Notes under the pieces: model-generated
What the model was told of the DNA's origin: nothing
The model's database searches: none
What the model saw: the letters and a program-made list of their open reading frames with translations, nothing else
Assembly (NCBI GenBank): GCA_014360985.1
Contig: JACIWK010000008.1
Span: 1-64,000, forward strand
Direction: 5' to 3'
Length of the DNA stretch: 64,000 nt
DNA from: Candidatus Bipolaricaulota bacterium
Lineage (GTDB): Bacteria > Bipolaricaulota > Bipolaricaulia > Bipolaricaulales > Bipolaricaulaceae
Shown here: in pieces, positions 17,248 through 24,593 of the stretch
Layout: each line of letters starts with the position of its first letter
How positions within the stretch are numbered: position 1 is the stretch's first letter
Made by a program: the position numbers and the translations under genes

Positions 17248-18699
17248 CTATTCGTTGTGGGGGATCTTGAGCGTGCTTCCGCCGATGAACTCCCGCACGA
17301 GGTGGTCGCCGGGGATCAGAGCGTGGTCCTCCACCTCCCACAGCGTCAGTCCCGCGACCTGCCCCAGGAGGTTCGCGATTCGCCGGTAGCGGAGCCGCGC
17401 GTCGAGGAACGTGTCGTAGGGCGCGACCTCATCGGGCTTGGGCCAGATCCCGTCCGGAAGGAAGAACGGTTTGAGGACGGGAAGATCGAACGGCATCCCC
17501 CCGTTCACGACGTGGTCCGCGAGGCCCATGAGGGGGATGATCGAGAACAGCTCTCCGGCGCGGACGTAGTGCCAGTGAAGCAGGGTCTGGAGCGGGGGGT
17601 GGTTGCGGTGCTTGGCGTCGCGCAGCATTCGCCGGAGCAGCCGCACGTCCGTGAACTGGGTCAGCCGTTCGCTCGTGCCGTCCCCTTCGTAGAGCATGTT
17701 CGCCGCCTCGATGTACAGCCGGAACATCGCCTCCCGTTCGATGCCCGCCGTGAGGGGAGGGTAGAAGCCGTGGAGGCAGTCGAGGAGGAGGACCTGCCCC
17801 TTCCGCAGGCGGACGGGCTTCGTGCCGACGTGGCGCCCCTCCTTGAAGCTGTAGATCGGCTTCTCGATCGTCTGACCCGCAAGCAGGGCCCGCAGGTGGC
17901 GGTTGATGGCCTGGATGTCGAGGGCCTCCGGCGTCTCGAAGTTGCGGTCGTTGAGCCAATCCGTGGGATGCTCGACCAGCGGCCAGAAGTAGTCGTCCAG
18001 GTTCAACATCAGGAATTGCAGCCCCTCCCGTTCCAGCCGCTGGAGGAGCTTGACGGTGGTCGTTGTCTTCCCGGACGAGGATGGCCCGGAGATCCAGATC
18101 ATCCGGAGGTTCCCCTTCTTGGCGTGGGCGAGGACCTTCCCGGCTGCCTCGTCCACTGACTGCTCGTAGCGCGCGGTCGCCGCTTCCACGAGGTCGGGGA
18201 GCTTCCCGGTGCGGATGATCGCGTTGAGCCCCTCCACGCTGTCGCAGCCGTGCTCCCGGTTCCAGGCGAGCGTCTCCTCGTGGAGGGGAATGGGGTAACC
18301 GTTCCCCACGAACTCGTCCATCGTGATCGCCCCGGACCGCACCCAGTGCTTGCCCCACCGCCAGCACTCGTAGGCATCGGCCACGGTGACGAACCCAAAG
18401 CTGCGTAGGACGTGGACCACCGTGTCTTGGATCTCCTCGATCGTGGGGGGGAAGTTGGCGATCCAGTGGCGGGGGTCGCGATTGAGGGTGGCGACCACGA
18501 CGTCGGACAGGAACGCAGCGATGTGCTCGTCGTCCCCGCACGAAAACAGGCGATCGTTCACGCCCGGGGCGTGATCGAGGGCGAACCCGCCCACCGAGCG
18601 GGTGGCGCGGAGGATGGCGTGGACGATCCGCCCTTGATCGAATGCGACCAGCGATCGGTCGCGCTTCCTGACCTTGCGGATCCTGTTTTGTACCGCCAC
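17248..18699 (-). CDS. Uridine-kinase-like protein with N-terminal ATP-cone
   Basis: 483 residues. The N-terminus (RIRKVRKRDRSLVAFDQGRI) is an ATP-cone-like domain, normally a nucleotide-sensing regulator. It is followed by a P-loop kinase domain (ISGPSSSGKTTTTVKLLQRL near residue 205, LNLDDYFWPLVEHP, VLLLDCLHGFYPPL) of the uridine kinase/phosphoribulokinase type, ending LVREFIGGSTL. Substrate unknown; a nucleoside is likely. GTG 18699 is chosen because a TATAAT box ends 7 nt upstream. A second kinase of the same family at 43.0-44.7 kb has a different N-terminus. Confidence 0.8.
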   Translation of the reverse strand: MAVQNRIRKVRKRDRSLVAFDQGRIVHAILRATRSVGGFALDHAPGVNDRLFSCGDDEHIAAFLSDVVVATLNRDPRHWIANFPPTIEEIQDTVVHVLRSFGFVTVADAYECWRWGKHWVRSGAITMDEFVGNGYPIPLHEETLAWNREHGCDSVEGLNAIIRTGKLPDLVEAATARYEQSVDEAAGKVLAHAKKGNLRMIWISGPSSSGKTTTTVKLLQRLEREGLQFLMLNLDDYFWPLVEHPTDWLNDRNFETPEALDIQAINRHLRALLAGQTIEKPIYSFKEGRHVGTKPVRLRKGQVLLLDCLHGFYPPLTAGIEREAMFRLYIEAANMLYEGDGTSERLTQFTDVRLLRRMLRDAKHRNHPPLQTLLHWHYVRAGELFSIIPLMGLADHVVNGGMPFDLPVLKPFFLPDGIWPKPDEVAPYDTFLDARLRYRRIANLLGQVAGLTLWEVEDHALIPGDHLVREFIGGSTLKIPHNE

Positions 18700-18705
18700 G
18701 CAGGG

Positions 18706-18711
18706 ATTATA
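18706..18711 (-). promoter_or_regulatory. -10 box (TATAAT) of the ATP-cone kinase, leaderless type
   Basis: TATAAT on the minus strand with 6 nt to GTG 18699. No clear -35. It sits in a stretch with CGG every seven bases, related to the repeat at 18782-18837. Confidence 0.55.
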
Positions 18712-18725
18712 CCGTTCCTCGTTTT

Positions 18726-18791
18726 CCGTGATCCGTTGGCCCTGCAACCCTTTTCGGGCCTCACTGCTACCTGCGACCTCACGGATCACGG
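18726..18791. repeat. 11-bp inverted repeat
   Basis: CCGTGATCCGT (18726-18736) and ACGGATCACGG (18781-18791) are perfect reverse complements 44 nt apart, in the gap between the kinase promoter and the end of the GNAT-like gene. The right arm is the start of the heptanucleotide repeat. Confidence 0.7.
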
Positions 18792-18837
18792 GCAGCGGTC
18801 TACGGATGGCGGACCACGGACAACGGTTGACGGACTA
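18782..18837. repeat. Degenerate heptanucleotide tandem repeat (CGGNNNN x 8)
   Basis: Eight consecutive 7-base units each begin with CGG: cggatca, cgggcag, cggtcta, cggatgg, cggacca, cggacaa, cggttga, cggacta. The last unit ends exactly on the stop codon of the GNAT-like gene (TAG, 18835-18837 minus). Period 7 rules out a coding origin. Confidence 0.8.
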
Positions 18838-19998
18838 CGAGATGGGCATTTCGTAGATCCGCCACGTCTTGTAGAGGTAGCCGCCCATCGCCTCACAGGC
18901 GCGGAGGATGAGGTCGTTGTCCTCGAGGAGCATCGACCCCTCGCCAGCCCGGTATCCCTTCCCCCAGGCGATGGTGAGCACCTCATGGAACAGGACCGCG
19001 TCCACCCCGATCTTGCGGTAGGGGGGGCGGATCCCGAAGAACATGATCCGCCCCGTCCGGATGCGGCGGCGCTGGGCAAGAAGCCGCGCCACCCGCACGA
19101 GGTCCAGATCGAGAAGCGGGTTCCATGTGGGCCTCAGGGCCACATTGGGGTCGGGGATCGCCCCGATCATCGCCGCCAGCTCCCCTTCCACGTAGGCGAA
19201 CCGGATCAAGTCCGGATCAGCGATCGTCTTCAGGCTCCGCGCCAGCGCGTCCGCCTCCTCGGGAGTGATCGGCAGGAACCCCCAGTTGGCGGCCCACGCT
19301 TCGTTGTAGACGAAGACAAGTTTGTCCACCTCCTCCTTGAGGCGGCGCATGTCGAGGGACCGGGTCTCGATCCCCCGGCGGGACCGCGCGGCCGCGACGA
19401 GGCGCTCCAGGCGGGGGTCCTGGGGCTGGGAGGGGGCGAGCCAGTACGCGTGATAGTCCTTGACCTTGCGCAGGCCGTACCGCTCGAGGTACTCCCCGTA
19501 GTAGGGCGGGTTGTGGGTCAGTTCCACCGTGGGTGGGGTGTCGAACCCGTGGACGAGCACTGCCTGGTGCGACTCGTGGGTCGCGTTGGAGTACCCGCCC
19601 GGGCCGCGCATCGCGTCCACTCCCCGCTTGGCGAGCCACCCCCGGGCGCTGTCGAGGAGCCTCTCCGTGACTGTGTAGTCTGGGACAGACTCGTAGAACC
19701 CGAAGAACCCGAGGTTCGCCTTGTGGTACTCGTTGAAACGGTGGTTGACCGCCGCTGATACCCGGCCGACGAGGCGCGGGCCCTTCCGGGCGAGGAAGTG
19801 GGTGACGTCGGCCATTCTGTGGTAGGGGTGGGTGGGGGTGAGGAGGCCGGTCAGGCCGAGGAGACGGCTCCCGAGGAGGTCCGCCGTGAGGGGAGGGGTC
19901 CAGTGGGGGTCCCCGTGGTGGATGTGCCAGGGCACGGCGACGAACTTTCGTAACCGGCGATCGCCGAGCGGGATCTGCTCAATCGTGATGGCCGCCAT
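18835..19998 (-). CDS. GNAT-like protein of the YghO type
   Basis: 387 residues. The whole sequence resembles the uncharacterised YghO-like family, which carries a GNAT acyltransferase fold: FVAVPWHIHHGDPHWTPPL near the N-terminus, GFFGFYESVPDYTVTERLLD in the middle, and RIMFFGIRPPYRKIGVDAVL as the likely acetyl-CoA segment. Substrate unknown. The start ATG 19998 has no ribosome binding site but a GATAAT box 8 nt upstream. The gene ends exactly where the heptanucleotide repeat ends. Confidence 0.75.
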   Translation of the reverse strand: MAAITIEQIPLGDRRLRKFVAVPWHIHHGDPHWTPPLTADLLGSRLLGLTGLLTPTHPYHRMADVTHFLARKGPRLVGRVSAAVNHRFNEYHKANLGFFGFYESVPDYTVTERLLDSARGWLAKRGVDAMRGPGGYSNATHESHQAVLVHGFDTPPTVELTHNPPYYGEYLERYGLRKVKDYHAYWLAPSQPQDPRLERLVAAARSRRGIETRSLDMRRLKEEVDKLVFVYNEAWAANWGFLPITPEEADALARSLKTIADPDLIRFAYVEGELAAMIGAIPDPNVALRPTWNPLLDLDLVRVARLLAQRRRIRTGRIMFFGIRPPYRKIGVDAVLFHEVLTIAWGKGYRAGEGSMLLEDNDLILRACEAMGGYLYKTWRIYEMPIS

Positions 19999-20048
19999 GA
20001 GGCGCCATTATCCCCGGTTTGGGCGGGGGCCGCTTGCCGGGGGCGTCC

Positions 20049-20077
20049 TTGACGCTCCCCACCGCTCTCTGTATAAC
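20049..20077 (+). promoter_or_regulatory. Promoter of tRNA-Ala
   Basis: TTGACG (20049-20054), 17 nt, TATAAC (20072-20077). This is the closest match in the window to the sigma-70 consensus and lies about 30 nt before the tRNA. Confidence 0.8.
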
Positions 20078-20107
20078 CCAGCAACCGTTTGGGGCGGCCG
20101 TCCTTTC

Positions 20108-20184
20108 GGGGGCGTAGCTCAGTCTGGGAGAGCACCGGCTTTGCAAGCCGGGGGTCGGCGGTTCGATCCCGCTCGCCTCCACCA
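20108..20184 (+). tRNA. tRNA-Ala (anticodon TGC)
   Basis: Acceptor GGGGGCG/CGCCTCC, anticodon stem CCGGC/GCCGG with loop TTTGCAA giving anticodon TGC, T arm GGCGG-TTCGATC-CCGCT. The terminal CCA (20182-20184) is encoded, unlike in tRNA-Glu of this window. Confidence 0.95.
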
Positions 20185-20525
20185 CGCGTCACCCGGTGAC
20201 GAAACAGAACCGGGGGCAGAGGGTCGCCGCGCGTCTCGGGCAGGTTCTCGGAGCACGTCGGCTTCCCATAGCTTGGCGATGATCTCTTCCGGAGCGTGCT
20301 TCCTTGTCGAGACCCCCTGCCTCCTTCGTCCCGGACCCTCGCTCGCAACTCGGACCTGCCTCTGGGCGGGCGGGCCACAACGGCCGGGGTTCGGTCGCTG
20401 ACAGGGAAGGGTCGTAAGAGATGGCGTCCATTGATAACTGACCATCCACAGCTGCGCCTCAGGCAACATCATCCGCTGCTCAACCAGCCGCTCATACGCA
20501 GCTGGCCTGAACACTGCCTCAGCCC
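20185..20525. other. Intergenic stretch with an IS3 fragment
   Basis: About 340 nt between tRNA-Ala and the glutaredoxin stop codon. Apart from the short IS3 orfA-like fragment at 20245-20313 I see no credible gene. The open frames here have no start context or family resemblance. Confidence 0.6.
20245..20313 (-). pseudogene. IS3-family orfA fragment
   Basis: The minus strand reads STRKHAPEEIIAKLWEADVL, matching the start of IS3-family OrfA proteins (HTH_Tnp_1). The initiating ATG is changed to GTC and similarity stops after about 22 codons, so this is a relic. A piece of an IS3 OrfB lies at 39.8 kb. Confidence 0.5.
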
Positions 20526-20777
20526 CTAGCTCAGTCCGAGCAAGGCATCAATCCGGGCGCGGTCGAACCCGATCACGAACTCGCCGTCGATCTCGATCAC
20601 CGGAACGCCCTGCTGCCCGGTCCGGCGCACCATCTCCATCGCCGCCTGATGGTCGGCGGACACGTCCACTTCGGTGTAGGCGATCCCCCGGCCCTCCAGG
20701 TACCGCTTGGCCACCTGGCACCACGGGCAGGTGGGGGTGCTGTAGACGATCACCTCGCGCTCAACTTGCTGGTCCAT
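20526..20777 (-). CDS. Glutaredoxin-like protein (NrdH/Grx type)
   Basis: 83 residues with the thioredoxin-fold pattern VIVYSTPTCPWCQVAKRYL (redox motif CPWC near residue 18) and cis-Pro region QGVPVIEIDGEFVIGFD. Reduces disulfides; the electron donor is unknown. It overlaps the 3' end of arsR by 28 nt on the same strand, so both are made from one transcript. With OsmC encoded opposite, the locus looks like a thiol or peroxide stress response, which is inference. Confidence 0.9.
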   Translation of the reverse strand: MDQQVEREVIVYSTPTCPWCQVAKRYLEGRGIAYTEVDVSADHQAAMEMVRRTGQQGVPVIEIDGEFVIGFDRARIDALLGLS

Positions 20778-21067
20778 TTCGTTCCCTCCTCGGTTAGCTT
20801 CTTGCGGATGGCCGGCGGGAGGAGCTCTTTCAACGCCGCCGTCGTGCTCAAGCAGTGCAGGCGCCCGTCGCGGCTCCGTTCCACGAGCCCCGCTTCCTCC
20901 AGGATCCGTAGGTGGTACGAGAACGCGGAAGTGGAGATCCCCAGCGCACGGGCGATCTGGCCGCAGTGGGGGCCGTTGCGCGCGAGCAGGTAGCTCAGGA
21001 TGTGAATCCGCTCCGCGCTTCCCAGGGCAGCGAACGCCTTCGCGAGGTCCACGATCCCTCGGTCCAC
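20750..21067 (-). CDS. ArsR-family transcriptional regulator
   Basis: 105 residues. Winged helix-turn-helix: LAKAFAALGSAERIHILSYL, recognition helix region ARALGISTSAFSYHLRILEE, then AGLVERSRDGRLHCLS. No metal-binding Cys pair of the ELCVCDL type is seen, so the signal is unlikely to be arsenic of the classical kind. GTG 21067 is chosen because a TATACT box ends 7 nt upstream. It probably binds the palindrome at 21097-21114 and controls itself, the glutaredoxin and perhaps osmC. Confidence 0.88.
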   Translation of the reverse strand: MDRGIVDLAKAFAALGSAERIHILSYLLARNGPHCGQIARALGISTSAFSYHLRILEEAGLVERSRDGRLHCLSTTAALKELLPPAIRKKLTEEGTKWTSKLSAR

Positions 21068-21073
21068 GGACCG

Positions 21074-21102
21074 AGTATAGCCGCCTCCGAAGGATAGTTC
21101 AA
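21074..21102 (-). promoter_or_regulatory. Promoter of arsR-glutaredoxin, leaderless type
   Basis: On the minus strand TTGAAC (21097-21102), 17 nt, TATACT (21074-21079), then 6 nt to GTG 21067. The -35 box lies inside the operator palindrome. Confidence 0.7.
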
Positions 21103-21114
21103 CTGTCGTTGAAC
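21097..21114. promoter_or_regulatory. Palindromic operator, probable ArsR site
   Basis: GTTCAACTGTCGTTGAAC is a perfect 7-7 inverted repeat with a 4-nt spacer. It covers the arsR -35 box and ends 2 nt before the osmC -35 box, so one bound dimer could block both promoters. Confidence 0.75.
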
Positions 21115-21116
21115 CG

Positions 21117-21145
21117 TTGAGATGACAGCTGCGGGCGGGTACGCT
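21117..21145 (+). promoter_or_regulatory. Promoter of osmC, leaderless type
   Basis: TTGAGA (21117-21122), 17 nt, TACGCT (21140-21145), then 6 nt to ATG 21152. Immediately follows the operator palindrome. Confidence 0.6.
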
Positions 21146-21151
21146 CCGAGC

Positions 21152-21553
21152 ATGGAAGCCAAGGTAACCTGGGAGGAAGGAATGAGGTTCGTGGGGGTTG
21201 GCCCCTCCGGCCACAGGGCGACTATGGACGCGGGGCGCGAGGCGGGGGGCGAGGATTCCGGCCCCCGGCCCACCGAGCTCCTCCTGTTCGCGCTCGGGGG
21301 ATGCACGGGGATGGACGTGGTGTCGATCCTCGGGAAGATGCGCACCCCGCCGCGGAGCCTGGAGATCGTGATCGCCGCGGAGCGCGCCTCGGACCACCCG
21401 AAGGCGTTCCGCAAGGCGAAGCTCCTCTTCCGGGCGGAGGGCGTGCCGGAGGAGAACCTGCGCAAGGCGGCCCAGCTTTCCCACGAGCGCTACTGCTCGG
21501 TTGCCCACTCACTCTCCACCGAGATCACGATCGAGGTCGAAGCCCAGCCGTAG
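21152..21553 (+). CDS. OsmC-family protein
   Basis: 133 residues. OsmC/Ohr-fold thiol peroxidase-like protein: RPTELLLFALGGCTGMDVVS carries the first catalytic Cys, and HERYCSVAHSLSTEI the second, as in YhfA-type OsmC proteins. Start ATG 21152 (EAKVTWEEGMRFVG) is preferred over 21122 because the longer frame begins inside the promoter. Divergent from arsR-glutaredoxin. Confidence 0.9.
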   Translation: MEAKVTWEEGMRFVGVGPSGHRATMDAGREAGGEDSGPRPTELLLFALGGCTGMDVVSILGKMRTPPRSLEIVIAAERASDHPKAFRKAKLLFRAEGVPEENLRKAAQLSHERYCSVAHSLSTEITIEVEAQP

Positions 21554-21662
21554 CCAGCCGAACGGACCCTTACCGCAGGGAACGCCGAGGACGCTGCGGG
21601 GGCCCCGCTTCCGCTCTCCCACGCTCAGGCGAATGGCGTTCACCGCGATGAGGATGTGGGGT

Positions 21663-23723
21663 TCAGCCGAGGGTGGCGCGGAAGTCCACGGCCACCACGC
21701 GATCCGGGTAGCAGAGGAGCGGGTTCACGTCGAGCTCCTGGATCTGGGGGAAGTCGGCAGCGAGGTGGCTGATCCGCTCCACAACCTCGACGAGGGCCGG
21801 CAGGTGGACCGACGGCCGCCCCCGCGCCCCCTCAAGGAGCGGGAACCCTCGGATGCTCCGCACAAGCTCCTCCACCTCGCCCCGGGAAAGGGGGGCGAGG
21901 GCAAACGCCACGTCCTCCAACACCTCCACCAACACCCCACCCAGCCCGAACATCACCAGGGGCCCGAACGTGGGGTCACGCACGATCCCCACGATGACCT
22001 CCTCGCCCGGCGGGAGGAGCTCCTGCACGTACACGCCGGTCGCGGCCGGGACTGCCCGGACCATCTCCCGGTAGACGTCCCGAACCCCGCTCCCGGGAAC
22101 GCCGATCCTCACCCCGCCCGCATCGGACTTGTGGACGACCTCGGCGGAGACGACCTTGAGGACGACCTCTTCCCCCAGATCCTGGGCGAGCGCTTCTGCC
22201 TCGTCCGGGCCGCGCGCGACCCCGCCCCGCGCGACGGGGATCCCGTAGGCCGTGAGGAGATCGAGCGACTCCACGCCCAGCCGAGGGCCGCGTGAGCCCA
22301 GGAGCTCCCGCGCCTGAGCCCGGTCGGCATCCACCGTGGACCGGTCGGGGGGTGGGCGGTCCTGCACCTCCCGATAGCGAGCGAGGGTCGCCAGGGCCCG
22401 CACGGCGCGGGCAGGCTCGAAGTACGCCGAGACTCCGGCTGCGCTCAGTATCTTCTCCGCCTCGTCCCCGATCTCGCCAGCGAGGAAGCTCGCCACGACC
22501 GGTTTGGCGTGCCGGCGATGCGCTGCGGCGAGGATCCGTGCCAGCTCAGCAAAGGTCAGCACGGGGTGCGGGGCGGTGAGGACGAGCCCCATGTCCACCT
22601 TGGGGTCAGCGAGGACCCACTCCACCGCGTCCTGGAACTGGTCGGCGGAGGCATCGGCGAGGATGTCCACCGGATTGGCGATGTTCGCCGCTGGGAAGCG
22701 TTCGACGAGGGAGGCCACGGTGCCAGGGGAGAGAGGGGGTAGCTCGAGGCCCTCGTCCGCGGCCGCATCCGCGGCCAGGATCGCCGGCCCGCCGGCGTTG
22801 CTCACGATCCCGACCCTCCGCCCGCGCGGCAGCGGCTGCTGGGAGAGCGCGACCGCCCCTTCGAGCAGTTCCTCCACCGTCCGGACGCGGAGGACCCCGC
22901 CCCGCCGAAACGCGGCGTCGTAGGCGCGGTCCGATCCGGCAAGGGCCCCGGTGTGGGACGCCGCCGCCCGCGCTCCAACCTCCGTGGTCCCCGCCTTGAG
23001 GACGAGCACGGGCTTGTCCCGCGTCACCTCGCTCGCCAGGCGCACAAACTCCGGCCCATCCTCGACCCCCTCGAGGTAGGCCGCGATGACCCTCGTCTCC
23101 GGGTCGCGGGCGAGGGCCGCGAGGAGGTCGTTCTCGGCGAGCACGGCCTTGTTGCCAAGCGACACGAAGAACGAGAACCCGACCTCCCTCTGCCAAGCCC
23201 AGTTCAAGACCGCGCTGCCCAGGGCCCCGGACTGGGAGATGAACGCGATCGTGCCCGCGAACGCCCCCCGCGGGGCGAAGGTCGCGTTGAGCCTTGCGCG
23301 CGGGGAGATGAGCCCGAACGAGTTCGGCCCGAGCACGTTCATCCTGTGCGCCGAGGCGATGCGCACGAGCTCCCGCTCCCGTTCGATCCCCTCCCCCCGC
23401 CGTTCCTTGAACCCCGCCGTGATCACGACCGCATTGCGGATTCCCTTCCTCCCGCAGGCGTCGAGGGCGCGGAGCGCGTCGGCGGGGGGGACGGCGATGA
23501 TGGCGAGGTCCACATCCGCGGGGAGGTCGGCCACGGTGGGGACGCACGGCCGGCCGAGGATCTGCTTGTGGCTTGGGTTCACCGCGTACACGGGCCCGGT
23601 GAACCCGGCGACGTTGGAGAAGAGCGCATGCCCGATCTTGCCCGGCGTGGCGGAGGCCCCGACCACCGCCACCGACCGGGGATAGAGGAGATCCGTGAGA
23701 TCCCGTGGCATGTTGGGACACAT
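21663..23723 (-). CDS. Acetate-CoA ligase (ADP-forming), alpha-beta fusion
   Basis: 686 residues, the fused form of ADP-forming acyl-CoA synthetase. Converts acetyl-CoA (or other acyl-CoA), ADP and phosphate to acid, CoA and ATP, an energy-conserving step in many fermenters. Domains in order: CoA-binding (SVAVVGASATPGKIGHALF), succinyl-CoA-ligase-like with the catalytic His in AAASHTGALAGSDRAYD, and a C-terminal ATP-grasp beta domain (EVVLKVVSAEVVHKSDAGGV). ATG 23723 is used because GGAGG precedes it; ATG 23711 has none. The actual acyl substrate cannot be read from sequence. Confidence 0.9.
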   Translation of the reverse strand: MCPNMPRDLTDLLYPRSVAVVGASATPGKIGHALFSNVAGFTGPVYAVNPSHKQILGRPCVPTVADLPADVDLAIIAVPPADALRALDACGRKGIRNAVVITAGFKERRGEGIERERELVRIASAHRMNVLGPNSFGLISPRARLNATFAPRGAFAGTIAFISQSGALGSAVLNWAWQREVGFSFFVSLGNKAVLAENDLLAALARDPETRVIAAYLEGVEDGPEFVRLASEVTRDKPVLVLKAGTTEVGARAAASHTGALAGSDRAYDAAFRRGGVLRVRTVEELLEGAVALSQQPLPRGRRVGIVSNAGGPAILAADAAADEGLELPPLSPGTVASLVERFPAANIANPVDILADASADQFQDAVEWVLADPKVDMGLVLTAPHPVLTFAELARILAAAHRRHAKPVVASFLAGEIGDEAEKILSAAGVSAYFEPARAVRALATLARYREVQDRPPPDRSTVDADRAQARELLGSRGPRLGVESLDLLTAYGIPVARGGVARGPDEAEALAQDLGEEVVLKVVSAEVVHKSDAGGVRIGVPGSGVRDVYREMVRAVPAATGVYVQELLPPGEEVIVGIVRDPTFGPLVMFGLGGVLVEVLEDVAFALAPLSRGEVEELVRSIRGFPLLEGARGRPSVHLPALVEVVERISHLAADFPQIQELDVNPLLCYPDRVVAVDFRATLG

Positions 23724-23897
23724 GGTAGCGGCCTCCGCGGGATCTTCACACCCCCTGCACTTCCCCTCGACGGCGAGGGTGGATAGTCCATCGCGGTGGA
23801 AGAGCACGCGAGAGCCCAGCCACCGGAACCACCCCCCGATCGACGAGAGGGGTCGAGGGATCCCTCGCCCCCTCTCCCTCCTTTGGGTAGGCTAACC

Positions 23898-24590
23898 ATG
23901 GACATGAAGACGGTACTCGTCGTGGAGGATGAGCGGGAGATCGCGCGCATGGTCCAGACGTACCTCATGCGTGAGGGGTACCGCGTGGAGGTCGCGTTCA
24001 CGGGCGAGGAGGGGTGGACCCTGTTCAAGAACCTCCAACCCGACCTCGTGGTCCTCGACTTGATGCTTCCCGGGATGCACGGGCTGGAGGTGGCGCGGCG
24101 GATCCGCCAGGGCGCGACGACCCCGATCATCATGCTCACCGCCCGCACGGAGGAGGCGGACCGTGTGGCGGGCCTGGAGATGGGGGCCGACGACTACGTG
24201 ACGAAGCCGTTCAGCCTGCGGGAGCTCGCGGCGCGGGTGCGCGCCGTCCTCCGGCGCACGGAGGGGGCCACGGTCCCCGAGGTGATCCGCGTGGGGAACC
24301 TCACGGTGGACCTTGCGGCGCGGGAGGCCCGCCTCGGGGGAGCGCTCCTCGATCTGACCCCTACCGAGTTCGATCTCCTCGCGTTCTTCGCACGCCATCC
24401 GGGCCGCGTGTTCACGCGGCGCGAGCTTCTCGAGGCCCTCCAGGAGAGAACGTACGCCACCCTGCCCCGCACGGTGGACTCCCACGTGAAGAACCTCCGC
24501 CACAAGATCGAACCCGATCCGGAGGACCCTATCTACATCCTCACCGTGCATGGGGTGGGCTACAAGTTCCGCCCCGCCGAGGGGGAGTAA
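23898..24590 (+). CDS. OmpR-family response regulator
   Basis: 230 residues. Receiver domain TVLVVEDEREIARMVQTYL with phospho-acceptor Asp in VVLDLMLPGMHG and the conserved Lys in DDYVTKPFSLREL, then a winged-helix DNA-binding domain (LTPTEFDLLAFFARHPGRVF, VDSHVKNLRHKIE). ATG 23898 has no ribosome binding site; TAGGCT (23888-23893) lies 4 nt upstream. The histidine kinase gene follows after 3 nt. Regulon unknown. Confidence 0.93.
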   Translation: MDMKTVLVVEDEREIARMVQTYLMREGYRVEVAFTGEEGWTLFKNLQPDLVVLDLMLPGMHGLEVARRIRQGATTPIIMLTARTEEADRVAGLEMGADDYVTKPFSLRELAARVRAVLRRTEGATVPEVIRVGNLTVDLAAREARLGGALLDLTPTEFDLLAFFARHPGRVFTRRELLEALQERTYATLPRTVDSHVKNLRHKIEPDPEDPIYILTVHGVGYKFRPAEGE

Positions 24591-24593
24591 CCC

